From contig JADMKE010000028.1 of NCBI GenBank assembly GCA_018780035.1, forward strand, positions 3,859 to 67,858: DNA of 64,000 nucleotides, in the 5' to 3' direction. A program made the translations under genes and the position numbers. The notes below the pieces were generated by a model. That model was not told the DNA's origin. It did no database searches and worked only from the letters and a program-made list of their open reading frames with translations. Origin of the DNA: Candidatus Sericytochromatia bacterium. Its GTDB lineage: Bacteria; Cyanobacteriota; Sericytochromatia; UBA7694. Positions 24,166 to 33,192 of the stretch are shown piece after piece (position 1 is the stretch's first letter; every line of letters begins with the position of its first letter).

Positions 24166-24975
24166 TCAAACCCGAATAAAACCCAGATCGCGAATGCCTG
24201 GCGGTAGCTCCAAATCGGGTAAAAACCGCATTTCGAGATTGTAGCGCGGCTCGGTCATGGTGGGGGTTACATAGGTGCGATGAAGGCAATAACTGTCATA
24301 AAAAAGCGCATCACCGGGAGACAAAATCTGTGGCCAGAAGGTCTGTTCTGGAAAAAAGGGCAAAATCTCAAGTTCAAGATCCAGGTCGCGGTTATCGTAA
24401 TAATGTTGGCCTTGATCAGGCTTGCCTAAACTGGGCCGGATCGCTTTGAGCCCAGCTGGGATCAGTTCCAGGGAGGGGGCATCAATCCCACAGGCCATTA
24501 ATGGCGACCAACAGTGTAAAAATTTCCAGTCGGGGTTAAGAAAATGTCCATCTTGATGAAAACCCGTATACCAACGGGGCTGGCTGGGGGTCTGGCGGCG
24601 CACCACACTGTGCAAGCCCGAATAGAGAAACGAACCTTGGTAGATGTGTTTTAAGATTTCTGGCAGAGCAGAGGACAAAAACAACTGGTAGATCAGCCAA
24701 GGACTCTGTTGAAAATGCCCAAATCGCCCGCTTGGAATATGGTTGATCATGTGGGGGACCAAATCAAAATAGGCCTTAAAATCTGGCGGCAAGCTGTTTG
24801 ATTGGATTTCTTGGTCGAGCTGGGCAAAAGCCGTTTTGGCCCAATGGTAGATTTGATCCAAGGCGGGCCCCTTAAACAAACCATTGATGCGCACACAGCC
24901 CGTTTCTTCAAGGGCTGTGGAGATGCCATTTAAATCAAGATCTTGCCCAGAAAAGATCCGCTTGGTGCTTGTCAT
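24166..24975 (-). CDS. Phytanoyl-CoA dioxygenase (PhyH)-family protein
   Basis: The 269-residue protein carries the Fe(II)/2-oxoglutarate signature: H-x-D in GFHQDGHF (about residue 140) and a distal His in SYCLHRTYV followed by PRYNLEMRF, where the 2-oxoglutarate-binding Arg lies (about 250). Length is normal for PhyH. Members hydroxylate fatty acyl-CoA, small metabolites or natural-product intermediates; the substrate is not visible here. The gene directly follows a 71-residue membrane protein with a 4-base gap, so they are probably cotranscribed. No clear ribosome-binding site. Confidence 0.78.
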   Translation of the reverse strand: MTSTKRIFSGQDLDLNGISTALEETGCVRINGLFKGPALDQIYHWAKTAFAQLDQEIQSNSLPPDFKAYFDLVPHMINHIPSGRFGHFQQSPWLIYQLFLSSALPEILKHIYQGSFLYSGLHSVVRRQTPSQPRWYTGFHQDGHFLNPDWKFLHCWSPLMACGIDAPSLELIPAGLKAIRPSLGKPDQGQHYYDNRDLDLELEILPFFPEQTFWPQILSPGDALFYDSYCLHRTYVTPTMTEPRYNLEMRFLPDLELPPGIRDLGFIRV

Positions 24976-24979
24976 TTGA

Positions 24980-25195
24980 CTATTTTCGCAATTTGAGCAT
25001 AAACAAATACAGAGCCAAAATCACTGTAAAACCCAGGCCTACAAACAGGCTGCGCTCAGGGGGCGCCTGGCGGAAAAAATATTCGATATACCCGGCACAA
25101 GCAAATGAGAGAAACAACACAATGTTGATATAAGGCAGGTTGCGCGCCTTTACCAATTTGCGAAAGTCAAAGAGAGCGCTTAAATACGTTTTCAT
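24980..25195 (-). CDS. Small two-helix membrane protein (71 aa)
   Basis: Two hydrophobic segments (about residues 24-40, NIVLFLSFACAGYIEYFF, and 48-66, SLFVGLGFTVILALYLFML) are separated by a short polar loop, with a basic end (KLRK). It lies 4 bases before the PhyH gene on the same strand. The start lacks a strong ribosome-binding site. Nothing in it suggests a function. Confidence 0.5.
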   Translation of the reverse strand: MKTYLSALFDFRKLVKARNLPYINIVLFLSFACAGYIEYFFRQAPPERSLFVGLGFTVILALYLFMLKLRK

Positions 25196-25340
25196 GGTTC
25201 TGGTACTGGTCTTTAATTATTGTCTTCAGTGAACGTTTTGGTTATCGTTTTGGTTATGGGGGATGTTCACAGCGGGCGCTGGAGGGATGGTACACTGTAA
25301 TCCTGATTCAGTTTACGAGCAATCCCCGCGGATATCAAGA

Positions 25341-26324
25341 ATGCACACTTCAAACACACCTGCTTTTTCCCTGCTTGTGCCCCCCGATGCAGCAGCCCTG
25401 AAGCAGGTGCAAAAACAGATTTCAGCCTGGGTTCATACCACACCCGTCATGACCTCTGAACAGATCAATGCCCGTGTTGGGCAAAAGATCTGGTTCAAAT
25501 GTGAGAATCTGCAAAAAATAGGGGCCTTTAAATACAGGGGGGCCTCTGCCGCGCTCTCGCTGATCTCCGGCGAAGATTTGCAACGTGGGGTAACCACCCA
25601 CTCTTCGGGTAACCATGCCCAGGCCCTGGCCAAGGCCGCCCGTGAACGGGGAATTCCGGCTTGGATTGTTATGCCCGAAAATGCCCCGGCTGTCAAAATG
25701 GCTGCAGTCAAAGGCTATGGTGCCGAAATAATTACCTGTGAAGCAACCCAAGCTGCCCGTGAGGCCACTTTGCTTGAGGTTCAGTCCCGCACAGGGGCTG
25801 TCTTTATTCATCCCTATAACGATTACCGTGTGATAGCGGGCCAAGCTACAGCTGCTCTGGAGTTTTTGGAGCATGCCCCCCCATTGGACAGCCTGCTTGC
25901 CCCAGTCGGGGGAGGAGGATTGCTTTCTGGCACCGCTTTGGCCTGCCATTATTTTTCCCCCCAGACGCGGGTGATTGGCTGTGAGCCCGCGGGCGCTGAT
26001 GACGCCTTTCGCTCGTTTCAGCTCAAAACCCGATTGCCTTCAGAATCCCCACATACAATGGCTGACGGCCTTTTAACCGGTTTGGGTGAATTGACTTTTG
26101 AGATTATCCTCAAATATGTCAGTGAAATTGCCACGGTTTCTGAAGCGGCCATTGTAGAAGCCATGCACCTGATTTGGGAACGCATGAAATTGGTGGTGGA
26201 ACCATCCGGTGCTGTTCCTTTGGCAGCTTTGCTTGAAAAGCGTATCGCCGATCCTGGGGAACATATCGGAATTATCCTTTCTGGCGGAAATGTTGATCTT
26301 GGGCATTTGCCCTGGAACCGGTGA
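25341..26324 (+). CDS. Threonine dehydratase / serine racemase-like PLP enzyme
   Basis: The start at 25341 gives the standard family length (about 327 residues); the track start is 26 codons earlier and lacks support. Lys64 in GAFKYRGA is the Schiff-base lysine. SSGNHAQALA (about 94) and GGGGL (about 191, the phosphate loop), plus ILSGGNVD near the end, match the fold-type II family of serine/threonine deaminases and serine racemases. It should convert serine or threonine to 2-oxo acids or racemise serine. No ACT domain is present, which points to the catabolic or racemase type. The upstream promoter was not identified. Confidence 0.83.
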   Translation: MHTSNTPAFSLLVPPDAAALKQVQKQISAWVHTTPVMTSEQINARVGQKIWFKCENLQKIGAFKYRGASAALSLISGEDLQRGVTTHSSGNHAQALAKAARERGIPAWIVMPENAPAVKMAAVKGYGAEIITCEATQAAREATLLEVQSRTGAVFIHPYNDYRVIAGQATAALEFLEHAPPLDSLLAPVGGGGLLSGTALACHYFSPQTRVIGCEPAGADDAFRSFQLKTRLPSESPHTMADGLLTGLGELTFEIILKYVSEIATVSEAAIVEAMHLIWERMKLVVEPSGAVPLAALLEKRIADPGEHIGIILSGGNVDLGHLPWNR

Positions 26325-26354
26325 TGGCGCTGTGAAAGGGTTAAACGAGCAGCT

Positions 26355-27398
26355 ATGAGTTTTTTAATGGTCCCGAAAATGGCCTTTTTGTTTCATATTC
26401 CAGAGATGTATTTTCACTACCGCAATGTGTTAAGTTTACTCGACCCCCATTCCTTTGATATTATTTTGCCTGACGAGGCCCCAGAAGCCCTGTTGGATAT
26501 TGTTGCCGCCAATCAATACCGTTTTTCGTATATTTCTGAATTGCTCAATGCCAAAACCCTTTACCGCTATCTGATTTCAGATCATGTCTTTTTGCAAGAC
26601 TACAATCTCATGAACCGCCTTGGCACCCGTCAAATTCGCTTTATTTCAGAGCTGGGCTGTGACCGACTCAATTTGACCAATTGGAACAAGCTCTACGATA
26701 TGATTTTTTGTTTTGGGCGCTACCAAGAACGCAAACTCAAATTCTGTAAAGGGGTTTGGCTATTTCAGACAGGTTGGCCTCAATTTGATCCCTATTTTCA
26801 AGACATTGAAGTGGATCATGAAGGGCTGATGCAAAAATACAATTGTGATCCGAACAAACCGACACTGCTCTGGACCCCTTATTTTGAGGCTCTCTGCTCA
26901 ATTGAGATATACGCCGAACGCATGGCGGCATTAACCGATCGGTATAATGTGATTGTCAAACCCCATGATTATACCCATTTTGAGGAGTATGAGCGGGTGC
27001 AATTGCTTGAGCGTCTGCCTTTTACAGCCGTAGTCAAACGTCCCACCGATCTATTGGAATTGTTAGTCCTGGCAGATACGGTTTTTTCGGATTATGGCAA
27101 TACCCCTTTCCCAGGGCTTTACTGCGATAAACGCCAGATTTTGCTGCATGTACCTTATGCTCCAGAACATGAATATGTGGGGTTTGGCAGCTCAGATATT
27201 ACCCTCAGATCGTATTTGCCTACGTTGCAGCCTGAATCGTCTTTGGAAGACTTTTATGATCTGCTTGAATCGGATACCCCTTGGTTGCGCTACGAACAAA
27301 AGCAAAACACACTCAAAGATCGCTTTTTTGCTGCCACTTATGGCAGCAGTTCGCAAGTGGTAGCCAAACTCTTAACGACACTCGATAAATATCTCTGA
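26355..27398 (+). CDS. CDP-glycerol glycerophosphotransferase-like GT-B protein
   Basis: The 347-residue protein has a GT-B-like pattern: LLWTPYFEA near 175, VIVKPHDYTH near 200, ADTVFSDYGNTPFPGLYCDKR near 245, in the order found in TagB/TagF-type polyglycerol-phosphate transferases. The N-terminal half is less clear. If the match holds it would move a glycerol-phosphate or sugar-phosphate group onto an envelope polymer, a reaction on the cytoplasmic side. It begins 30 bases after the PLP enzyme and is followed 3 bases later by the 27402 gene, so they form an operon. Family assignment rests on pattern and needs profile search. Confidence 0.6.
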   Translation: MSFLMVPKMAFLFHIPEMYFHYRNVLSLLDPHSFDIILPDEAPEALLDIVAANQYRFSYISELLNAKTLYRYLISDHVFLQDYNLMNRLGTRQIRFISELGCDRLNLTNWNKLYDMIFCFGRYQERKLKFCKGVWLFQTGWPQFDPYFQDIEVDHEGLMQKYNCDPNKPTLLWTPYFEALCSIEIYAERMAALTDRYNVIVKPHDYTHFEEYERVQLLERLPFTAVVKRPTDLLELLVLADTVFSDYGNTPFPGLYCDKRQILLHVPYAPEHEYVGFGSSDITLRSYLPTLQPESSLEDFYDLLESDTPWLRYEQKQNTLKDRFFAATYGSSSQVVAKLLTTLDKYL

Positions 27399-27401
27399 GC
27401 T

Positions 27402-28007
27402 ATGTTACCCCAACGCCTTGCTGAGATTGAAACGGCACTGAGTCAATCTGAACCGCCCAAAGATCCGCGGGTCAAACAGGCCTTGTATGCGCTTAAGTTG
27501 CTGACCGCTGAAGTGCGCAGTCAAAATCTCGATTTTCGGCTTTTACGCTGTCTGTGTGCCACGGCCTATCGCTTGATGGAATTGGATTTTAAACGAATCG
27601 AAAGTTACCTCACCCTGGTTTGGCTGTTTTCTGTACTGCGGGAGTATTCACGGGCCTGGCAGATTTTATTACATGCCGAGCGGGTGGTGCCTAAACACCC
27701 TGCGATTCAAGCGGGTTTTGAATCTATTCAGGTACTGCTCAAAAAACCTTCCAATTTCCAGCCTGTAGACATGGACGCTGTGGCCATTTCTTTTCAATTT
27801 TCAGCAGAGGGCCCGGCGGCAGAGTTGGGAAGTGAAGACGCCCTGGCCTGGAATACGCTTTTTCCTCTCTTAAAGCAGGTCCTCGCTGAGGCAGAACACA
27901 CGACTTTGCAGGCCCGTTGGCAGGCCATGCAAAGCGCATATCATCCCTTGCAGGCCCAGGTTTTGCAAGTCTTACGCACTGCCCAAGAAGGATCTGAACA
28001 TGCGTGA
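27402..28007 (+). CDS. Helical hypothetical protein (201 aa)
   Basis: The protein is helical, with TPR-like segments (MELDFKRIESYLTLVWLFSV and SRAWQILLHAERVVPKHPA, residues about 65-110). A Ser/Gly-poor linker leads to a further helical C-terminus. No signal peptide or membrane helix. It starts 3 bases after the 26355 gene and overlaps the 28000 gene by 8 bases, so the three are co-translated. The context suggests a partner of the envelope-polymer transferase, but this is only a guess. Confidence 0.6.
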   Translation: MLPQRLAEIETALSQSEPPKDPRVKQALYALKLLTAEVRSQNLDFRLLRCLCATAYRLMELDFKRIESYLTLVWLFSVLREYSRAWQILLHAERVVPKHPAIQAGFESIQVLLKKPSNFQPVDMDAVAISFQFSAEGPAAELGSEDALAWNTLFPLLKQVLAEAEHTTLQARWQAMQSAYHPLQAQVLQVLRTAQEGSEHA

Positions 28008-28281
28008 TGATGCTTTTCTTCAGGCAGAATTGAATCAGGATTTGGCTGACCTCAAACCCTTACATCCCCGTACGGTCAAAGGCGCGCTTGAAAGGGTCCT
28101 GGAAGGGGAACGGGTGCGCGCTGAAGAACCCATGGCTTTGAAACAGCTGTCTCAAGCTGTATTTGGAGCCCAGGACATCCAGGTCAAACTTTCAGACTCG
28201 GTGCTGGAACAGATTTTGGCCGCCAAAAGTGGAGAGGCATTGGATCAGGCCTTGGCTCAATTTGCCAAAGCCAATCGGTAA
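28000..28281 (+). CDS. Small hypothetical protein (93 aa)
   Basis: The ATG overlaps the end of the 27402 gene by 8 bases, with GAAGGAT 6 bases upstream. The product is charged and helical (ELNQDLADLKPLHPRTVKG), with no cysteines or membrane segment. Its last 25 bases overlap the convergent cyclase-like gene at 28257. It is the last gene of the 26355-28281 operon. Function unknown. Confidence 0.55.
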   Translation: MRDDAFLQAELNQDLADLKPLHPRTVKGALERVLEGERVRAEEPMALKQLSQAVFGAQDIQVKLSDSVLEQILAAKSGEALDQALAQFAKANR

Positions 28282-29984
28282 ATTCGGTCGGGTTCCAAGG
28301 CGGGCCCCCGCATAAACCTGTGTAATTCATGTAACTCCAAATCGGGTTCGGCAGCCAATACCTGCAGGAAACCAGGATCTTGCATTAAGGTGCGGGAAAA
28401 AAGCACTTCATTGGCGGTTGCCTGTTCCAACAATTGCATTACCAGACGTAAACCTGGGCCGCTGAGGCTCCATTTTTCTGCGTGCGGACTTAAAAGGGCA
28501 CCGCCCCGGTGCAGGGCCAAATGAACTTTGAGCTGCCAGGGGGCGGCATGGATCCTATTCCACTGTTTGAGGTCTTTTAAGATTTTAAGGGCGGCGCGCA
28601 GGCCCGATTCGGCCCAGGGAAAAATCAAAAGACCTGTGTCTGAGCTGGATTGGATTTCTGCGCCTGCATATTCGGCAATGGCCACTTGCAAAAGCGTGCG
28701 GAAATGGGCGCTTTGCTCAGGATTTGCTTCTAAAAGACCCACCAACAAGAAGACCTGTTGGCCGATTTTCCAAGCCGCAGGCGGGCGGCACTCGGGAAAA
28801 ATCTCTGCCAATTCGCCACAGCTGACGGCCTGTGCGCCCGTCATTGGGCCCTGGCTTTCGTAAGGGGTATAACAGTAAAAAAGGGCACCGGGCTCAGCCA
28901 AACAGGTCAATTTAAGCTGGCCCCCGGCGGCCAAAAGCGGCCATTCCCGATCTTCGAGCAGCTTCTCGGCCTGGATCTGAATTTCGGCCACCCCCCGTGC
29001 GCCAACGCGCAAATGCAGATGTCCGGGCAGACTGGGAGAAGCCAAGCGATAGGCTCCCGGTCGGCTCAGGGTCAAGACATGGCTCTGTCCCTGCCAGAGC
29101 CAAAACTGGGCAATCCGGTAGGGCTGGTCGGCTGGAAAGGGGCTGTAGGCAAAAGGGGCGGATTTGTTTGGGCTGAACCAGAGCGAGAGATGGTAGTCTG
29201 GCAGCAAGTCGTATTCACAACCATATTTACGGCTGATAGTTTTGGGCAAAAATTGATCGGGGGTGATCTGCGAAAGCAAGGTGCCATCGGGTTCGTGCAA
29301 GCACCAAACTGGGCTGAGATGGCCCAAAAGACACAGCTCCAAAAGGGCCCGCAAAATCAATTCGCGTGGCAAACCCGTTACATTTTCTAGAGCACGGGGA
29401 TGCAAGCCTTGGCGGTAGAGTGCGGCAGCAGACAGCCCTGTGTGAAACTTTTCGAGCACATTTTGCAGACTGGGGGCGCTGTAAAGGGCTGAAAATGAAA
29501 CTGTTCCTGTTAGGGAACTGCCTGGCGTAGGGGTTTCGATGGCCTTTACCAGGGCCTGCAGATAGGCTTTGAGGGGGGGAAGCAGCTTGGCTTGGGCTGC
29601 TGGGGCCAATACACAATGCAACGCAATTTCAATCTCGGTTTGGGTAACTCCCCCCCCGAAATGAAAGGACCAACAAAAATAGGGCAGGTTTGTTTGGCGG
29701 CCAATTCGCTCCAATTGAAATGAGTGACTGTATTTCCACACCAGGGGGCTTTCCCAAAAAGCCAAAGGGGGCGAAAAGAGCTGACTTTCCACTTCGACCC
29801 ACCCCATCGGCTGTCCCTGAAAAGCATATTTTTCTTCAGGTAAACCCATTTTGAGATGCAATTCGGGCAGGCGAAAACAGCGCTGCCATGCGTCAGCCAA
29901 TGGGAGATTTAAGCTGAATTTGGCCCTGAGGGTTTTGGCTTGTTTGCGCAAAGCCTCTACTTGGGAGCGTTGAGGGGTGTTCAT
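28257..29984 (-). CDS. Degenerate adenylate-cyclase-like protein with N-terminal DUF5939/SRPBCC-like domain
   Basis: The N-terminal 150 residues match the SRPBCC-like domain found in front of some class III cyclases: LPLADAWQRCFRLPELHLKM then FWESPLVWKYSHSFQLERIG. The C-terminal 165 residues follow the cyclase fold: a strand (VFLLVGLLEAN), SSSDTGLLIFP, LKVHLALHRGGALLS, and EVLFSRTLMQD, ending LHELHRFMRG as in cyclase C-termini. The first metal-binding Asp is replaced, while the second (SSSD) is kept, and the Asn/Arg pair is not recognisable, so activity is doubtful. A helical linker of about 250 residues joins the two. It may sense a ligand without making cAMP. Confidence 0.6.
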   Translation of the reverse strand: MNTPQRSQVEALRKQAKTLRAKFSLNLPLADAWQRCFRLPELHLKMGLPEEKYAFQGQPMGWVEVESQLFSPPLAFWESPLVWKYSHSFQLERIGRQTNLPYFCWSFHFGGGVTQTEIEIALHCVLAPAAQAKLLPPLKAYLQALVKAIETPTPGSSLTGTVSFSALYSAPSLQNVLEKFHTGLSAAALYRQGLHPRALENVTGLPRELILRALLELCLLGHLSPVWCLHEPDGTLLSQITPDQFLPKTISRKYGCEYDLLPDYHLSLWFSPNKSAPFAYSPFPADQPYRIAQFWLWQGQSHVLTLSRPGAYRLASPSLPGHLHLRVGARGVAEIQIQAEKLLEDREWPLLAAGGQLKLTCLAEPGALFYCYTPYESQGPMTGAQAVSCGELAEIFPECRPPAAWKIGQQVFLLVGLLEANPEQSAHFRTLLQVAIAEYAGAEIQSSSDTGLLIFPWAESGLRAALKILKDLKQWNRIHAAPWQLKVHLALHRGGALLSPHAEKWSLSGPGLRLVMQLLEQATANEVLFSRTLMQDPGFLQVLAAEPDLELHELHRFMRGPALEPDRIYRLALAN

Positions 29985-30092
29985 GGATTCAGAATTACAA
30001 TGCCTGTCTTGGGAGTCTTGTGTTATTCTTTACACAATTTCTATTCTCTATTCTACGGTAAAATCGCTTGAAAATACGGGGTAAAAGGGACG

Positions 30093-31211
30093 ATGTCTCA
30101 GAGCAGTGAGGGTGTAAATCCTGGTTCCTCACACATCCATTTGCCAATTGCCTTGGAAACCTTGCCTGAAGAGTGGCTCAGCCAGCAGGCAGAATTGCGT
30201 GTGGCTTGGGAGCGACTTGCAGAAATGGCGGTACCAGAGCGTTCTGCTTATTGGGACACTCAATTACAAGCATGCATAGCCCGTCAGCGCGCGGATTTGA
30301 TTGCCGCTTATGCCCAGAGTTGGCATGCCCACCAGCGTGCTCTGCTGATGCTGGGCCTACAAGAAAGTGTCTTTCTGAACCTCGCGGGCATTCAGACCAC
30401 CCTGGACCAAATGCAGTCGATTCAATTGGCCCTGTTGCACTTAAAAGTGACCTTTGAAGAACTTTATCAAACCCTGCCTTTGCCCATTTTGACCGCGACA
30501 ACTCTGTGCTTGAAAAAATTTTGGCAAAACCAGGCCAGGCTGTCGGACAGCTTAAAAATGAACAACGAAACAGCTTTTAAAATGGCTCTTCAAGCTGAGA
30601 TCAGTTGGCGCACAGAATTGATGCAAACCGAAGGCTTTCACCTGCTCGAAAAATCCGCCCTGTTTCAACTTTCGCAAATCAGTGCGGATACCTTGAGCTA
30701 TTATTTTGTTTTGCGCAGTTTACTCACACACCGCCAGCGCCGCCTGGAATCGGGCCAAAATATAACGGGTACAGATCTCAAAGAATTGCGCAAAGTTAAT
30801 CGGGATGTGGGATCTGAATGGGAACCAGAAGGGGCTATCCAGCCTGAAAAAGCCTGGAAACTCAGCTTAATTGCCAAAGCCGAGGGCTATGAGGTTCTCA
30901 ATCAATGGGGATTATCGCTCTCGCAACTCAATCGGGGCTATCTTGATTATCTCAAAACCGGTTTTTACTGGTTGGAGCAGAGTGCCGAACAGCAATTTTC
31001 CCAACCCGAGCAATTGTTGCAAGCGACAGAGTCCTTTTACAAAGCGCTTTCGGTCAATGCTTACAGCTATGAATCTTATTGGGCTTTGGCTTGTATTTGT
31101 TTCCTGACAGGCCTATCGGAACAGGCACTGGCCTTTTTGGAAAAAGCCGTCTACGAGACCCGCGATCCGGGCTTGCGTGGGTTACAAGCTGTTTTGGATT
31201 TACACGCCTAA
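30093..31211 (+). CDS. TPR-like helical protein (372 aa)
   Basis: AAAGGGA lies just upstream of the ATG. The protein is alpha-helical throughout; the C-terminal 80 residues are TPR-like (ATESFYKALSVNAYSYESYW, then a second helix pair ending ALAFLEKAV). No signal peptide, transmembrane segment or enzyme motif is visible. It ends with a 4-base overlap with the convergent methyltransferase. Function unknown; it resembles the 22314 protein in composition, not in clear sequence. Confidence 0.65.
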   Translation: MSQSSEGVNPGSSHIHLPIALETLPEEWLSQQAELRVAWERLAEMAVPERSAYWDTQLQACIARQRADLIAAYAQSWHAHQRALLMLGLQESVFLNLAGIQTTLDQMQSIQLALLHLKVTFEELYQTLPLPILTATTLCLKKFWQNQARLSDSLKMNNETAFKMALQAEISWRTELMQTEGFHLLEKSALFQLSQISADTLSYYFVLRSLLTHRQRRLESGQNITGTDLKELRKVNRDVGSEWEPEGAIQPEKAWKLSLIAKAEGYEVLNQWGLSLSQLNRGYLDYLKTGFYWLEQSAEQQFSQPEQLLQATESFYKALSVNAYSYESYWALACICFLTGLSEQALAFLEKAVYETRDPGLRGLQAVLDLHA

Positions 31212-32368
31212 AAACCAATCTGCCAGTGGGGCAATTGTGGTTTGAGCCGTGTTTGTATGGACAGGGCCTGTGGCTGGGGAAAGGGCAAAAACAAAGAACC
31301 TGCAGGCAACGCTTTCAGTTGATCCAGGCCCACCACTGAGCGCTGCCAAAAAGAGCCACCCTGGGTTTGGGGCGACTCGTCCAAATAACAATCAGGGGGC
31401 TGCTCAAGCAAGCCCGATACATAACCTGCAGCAATGGCGGTGCCCAAAACCACACGGGGGCCGGCCTTGTCCAAAGCTGCTTGTTCCCACATACTGACCC
31501 GCAATTGCAGATGGTTTAATTCCTTCAACGCAGTGGCAAGCTCAGCACCCCGGTGGGGACTGATGGGTTGGAGCGGCTGAGAGGGAATCCGGCAGAGGGC
31601 GGTTAACTCTTTTGGCAAAAAGCGGCCCATCATAACGACCTCCCAACCAGACTGCATCAGCAAGGCCATAAGCGTCTGTAAATTAAAATGCCAGAGATGG
31701 TCAAAAATGGTCAAGTCAAAGGCGGTTTGACTGTAATCTGGGATCTGTATCAGCAAATAACCCTCGGGGTTTAACAGCCGGGGCAGGGCCATGAGATAGC
31801 CCAGTGGGTCGGGTACATGTTCCAAGACATGAATCAGGCTGAGCAAATCATAACTGCCAGGAACCGCTTCCAAGGGGCCTGAAAAGAATTGCTCAGGGGG
31901 GATACATTTTTCGCGCAGGGCAGATGGCCGGGGCCAAGGTTCATAGCCAAAGCCCTGCCAATTGGGAAAGAGACGGATTAACTCCTGGCTAAAAAAACCA
32001 TGGTTGCAGCCCAAATCCAAACTCCTACCTTGTTTTGGCAAAGGCAAGGTCTGTTTAAGCAGGTGCAGCAATTGACGTGAGCGCGGAACCGGTTTTTCAA
32101 ACAGCGGCGAAAACAGGCATTGTTCACTGCCCATTTGGGCTTCATCAAGGTCATAAGCGGCATAATAATCGTTGGGCAACGCGATGTGGCTGTGTACCAG
32201 ACCACAGTTTTGGCATTCTAGCAGGGTTTTGTTGCCTGTAAATGGCTGACAGTCGGACCTGACGAGTTTTGAGCTGGGCAGGGGAAAGGCCTCCCAGGCG
32301 GGATGTTTTGTACTGGGACAGAGGAGGCAGTTAGAAGTCTTAAGCAGTGGTCTTTTTTTTAAACGCAT
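31208..32368 (-). CDS. Class I SAM methyltransferase with N-terminal zinc ribbon
   Basis: An N-terminal zinc ribbon (C-x-x-C near residue 14, CQNCGL near 52) precedes a class I Rossmann fold: SLDLGCNHGFFS (SAM-binding, about 115), then SLIHVLEHVPDP (about 180), the motif of the C-methyltransferase/Methyltransf_23 type, and YLLIQIPD. A third C-terminal module of about 130 residues lies beyond, as in sugar C-methyltransferases. Such proteins methylate a nucleotide sugar or small substrate. The start has no strong Shine-Dalgarno. It lies next to a defence-like operon and a sugar cluster and may belong to envelope sugar modification. Confidence 0.72.
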   Translation of the reverse strand: MRLKKRPLLKTSNCLLCPSTKHPAWEAFPLPSSKLVRSDCQPFTGNKTLLECQNCGLVHSHIALPNDYYAAYDLDEAQMGSEQCLFSPLFEKPVPRSRQLLHLLKQTLPLPKQGRSLDLGCNHGFFSQELIRLFPNWQGFGYEPWPRPSALREKCIPPEQFFSGPLEAVPGSYDLLSLIHVLEHVPDPLGYLMALPRLLNPEGYLLIQIPDYSQTAFDLTIFDHLWHFNLQTLMALLMQSGWEVVMMGRFLPKELTALCRIPSQPLQPISPHRGAELATALKELNHLQLRVSMWEQAALDKAGPRVVLGTAIAAGYVSGLLEQPPDCYLDESPQTQGGSFWQRSVVGLDQLKALPAGSLFLPFPQPQALSIQTRLKPQLPHWQIGF

Positions 32369-32382
32369 TTGTTTTCTGTTGT

Positions 32383-33192
32383 TTACCAGTTGAGTGCTTC
32401 TGGAGCTTGGGCAAATAATTGTGCCAAGGGTGGATACATGTGATGTTGACGCTTCATTTCTGCCCAGACAATCGGATAAGCCATTTCTTGAATTACTTTT
32501 TGTGCTGCTTGTCTATTTTTAGGATTGCTTTGTATATATGCCTTTAGCGCCCAAAAATAATCACGAACGGCCTGTTTCCTTGCTTGGATTAATCCATTGC
32601 GCTCACTTAAACGCAAAAGTTTTAGCGTATATTCTGTGCGTTCATGCTCCCTTGTGCCTGGGCTTGCTTGAGAGAGCAAAAGGCCAGTTGCAAGATCCAA
32701 ATGTATAAATGGCATTGGATCTTCTTGGCGCAGATCAAAGAAAACAGAAGGCCCTTGAAGCGGAGCTTGCCGGTTTCTTTGACCTGAGGCAAGCGAGGTC
32801 TGTAAAGCTATTTTTTGTCCGTTGTGAAAGACACTGAACCTCTCGCCTTTGGCTGTATTGCATTTATCACAGATCCAGAGTAAGTTTTCCCAGACAAAGG
32901 TTTTTTCGGGGTAAAAGGCTTTGGGATAAATATGTTCCATCTGATTGGCTTCAGGCCGACCACAATACTGACAGCATTCCAAAGGCCCCGCAAGGGCCTT
33001 TAAATTCTTTCGAACTTCTTGAAACGTGTGGTTGCGAACTTTGTTCTTTTGAGGCCAGAGCCGATAAGCTTCTCTCAAACGGGAATGAAAAAGCCTTTTT
33101 CGTGTAATTTGTCCATTCCACTGATTTAAATAATTTTGACTTCTGGCTGAGAGTGGCGGAAATATCTGTTGCAACATCTCACTCAACGCCAT
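32383..33192 (-). CDS. HNH endonuclease of a Septu-like defence module (PtuB-like)
   Basis: The protein has a zinc-finger HNH: C-x-x-C in CQYCGRPE (about 74), MEHIYPKAF (about 86), N in WENLLW and CDKCNTAKGER (about 108). This is the HNH endonuclease fold. The neighbouring ATPase overlaps it by 14 bases, an arrangement typical of Septu PtuA-PtuB pairs, in which PtuB is the HNH nuclease. The start at 33192 is in the ATPase; an ATG at 33177, right after the ATPase stop, is an alternative. It should cleave DNA on phage attack, though this has not been shown here. Confidence 0.72.
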   Translation of the reverse strand: MALSEMLQQIFPPLSARSQNYLNQWNGQITRKRLFHSRLREAYRLWPQKNKVRNHTFQEVRKNLKALAGPLECCQYCGRPEANQMEHIYPKAFYPEKTFVWENLLWICDKCNTAKGERFSVFHNGQKIALQTSLASGQRNRQAPLQGPSVFFDLRQEDPMPFIHLDLATGLLLSQASPGTREHERTEYTLKLLRLSERNGLIQARKQAVRDYFWALKAYIQSNPKNRQAAQKVIQEMAYPIVWAEMKRQHHMYPPLAQLFAQAPEALNW

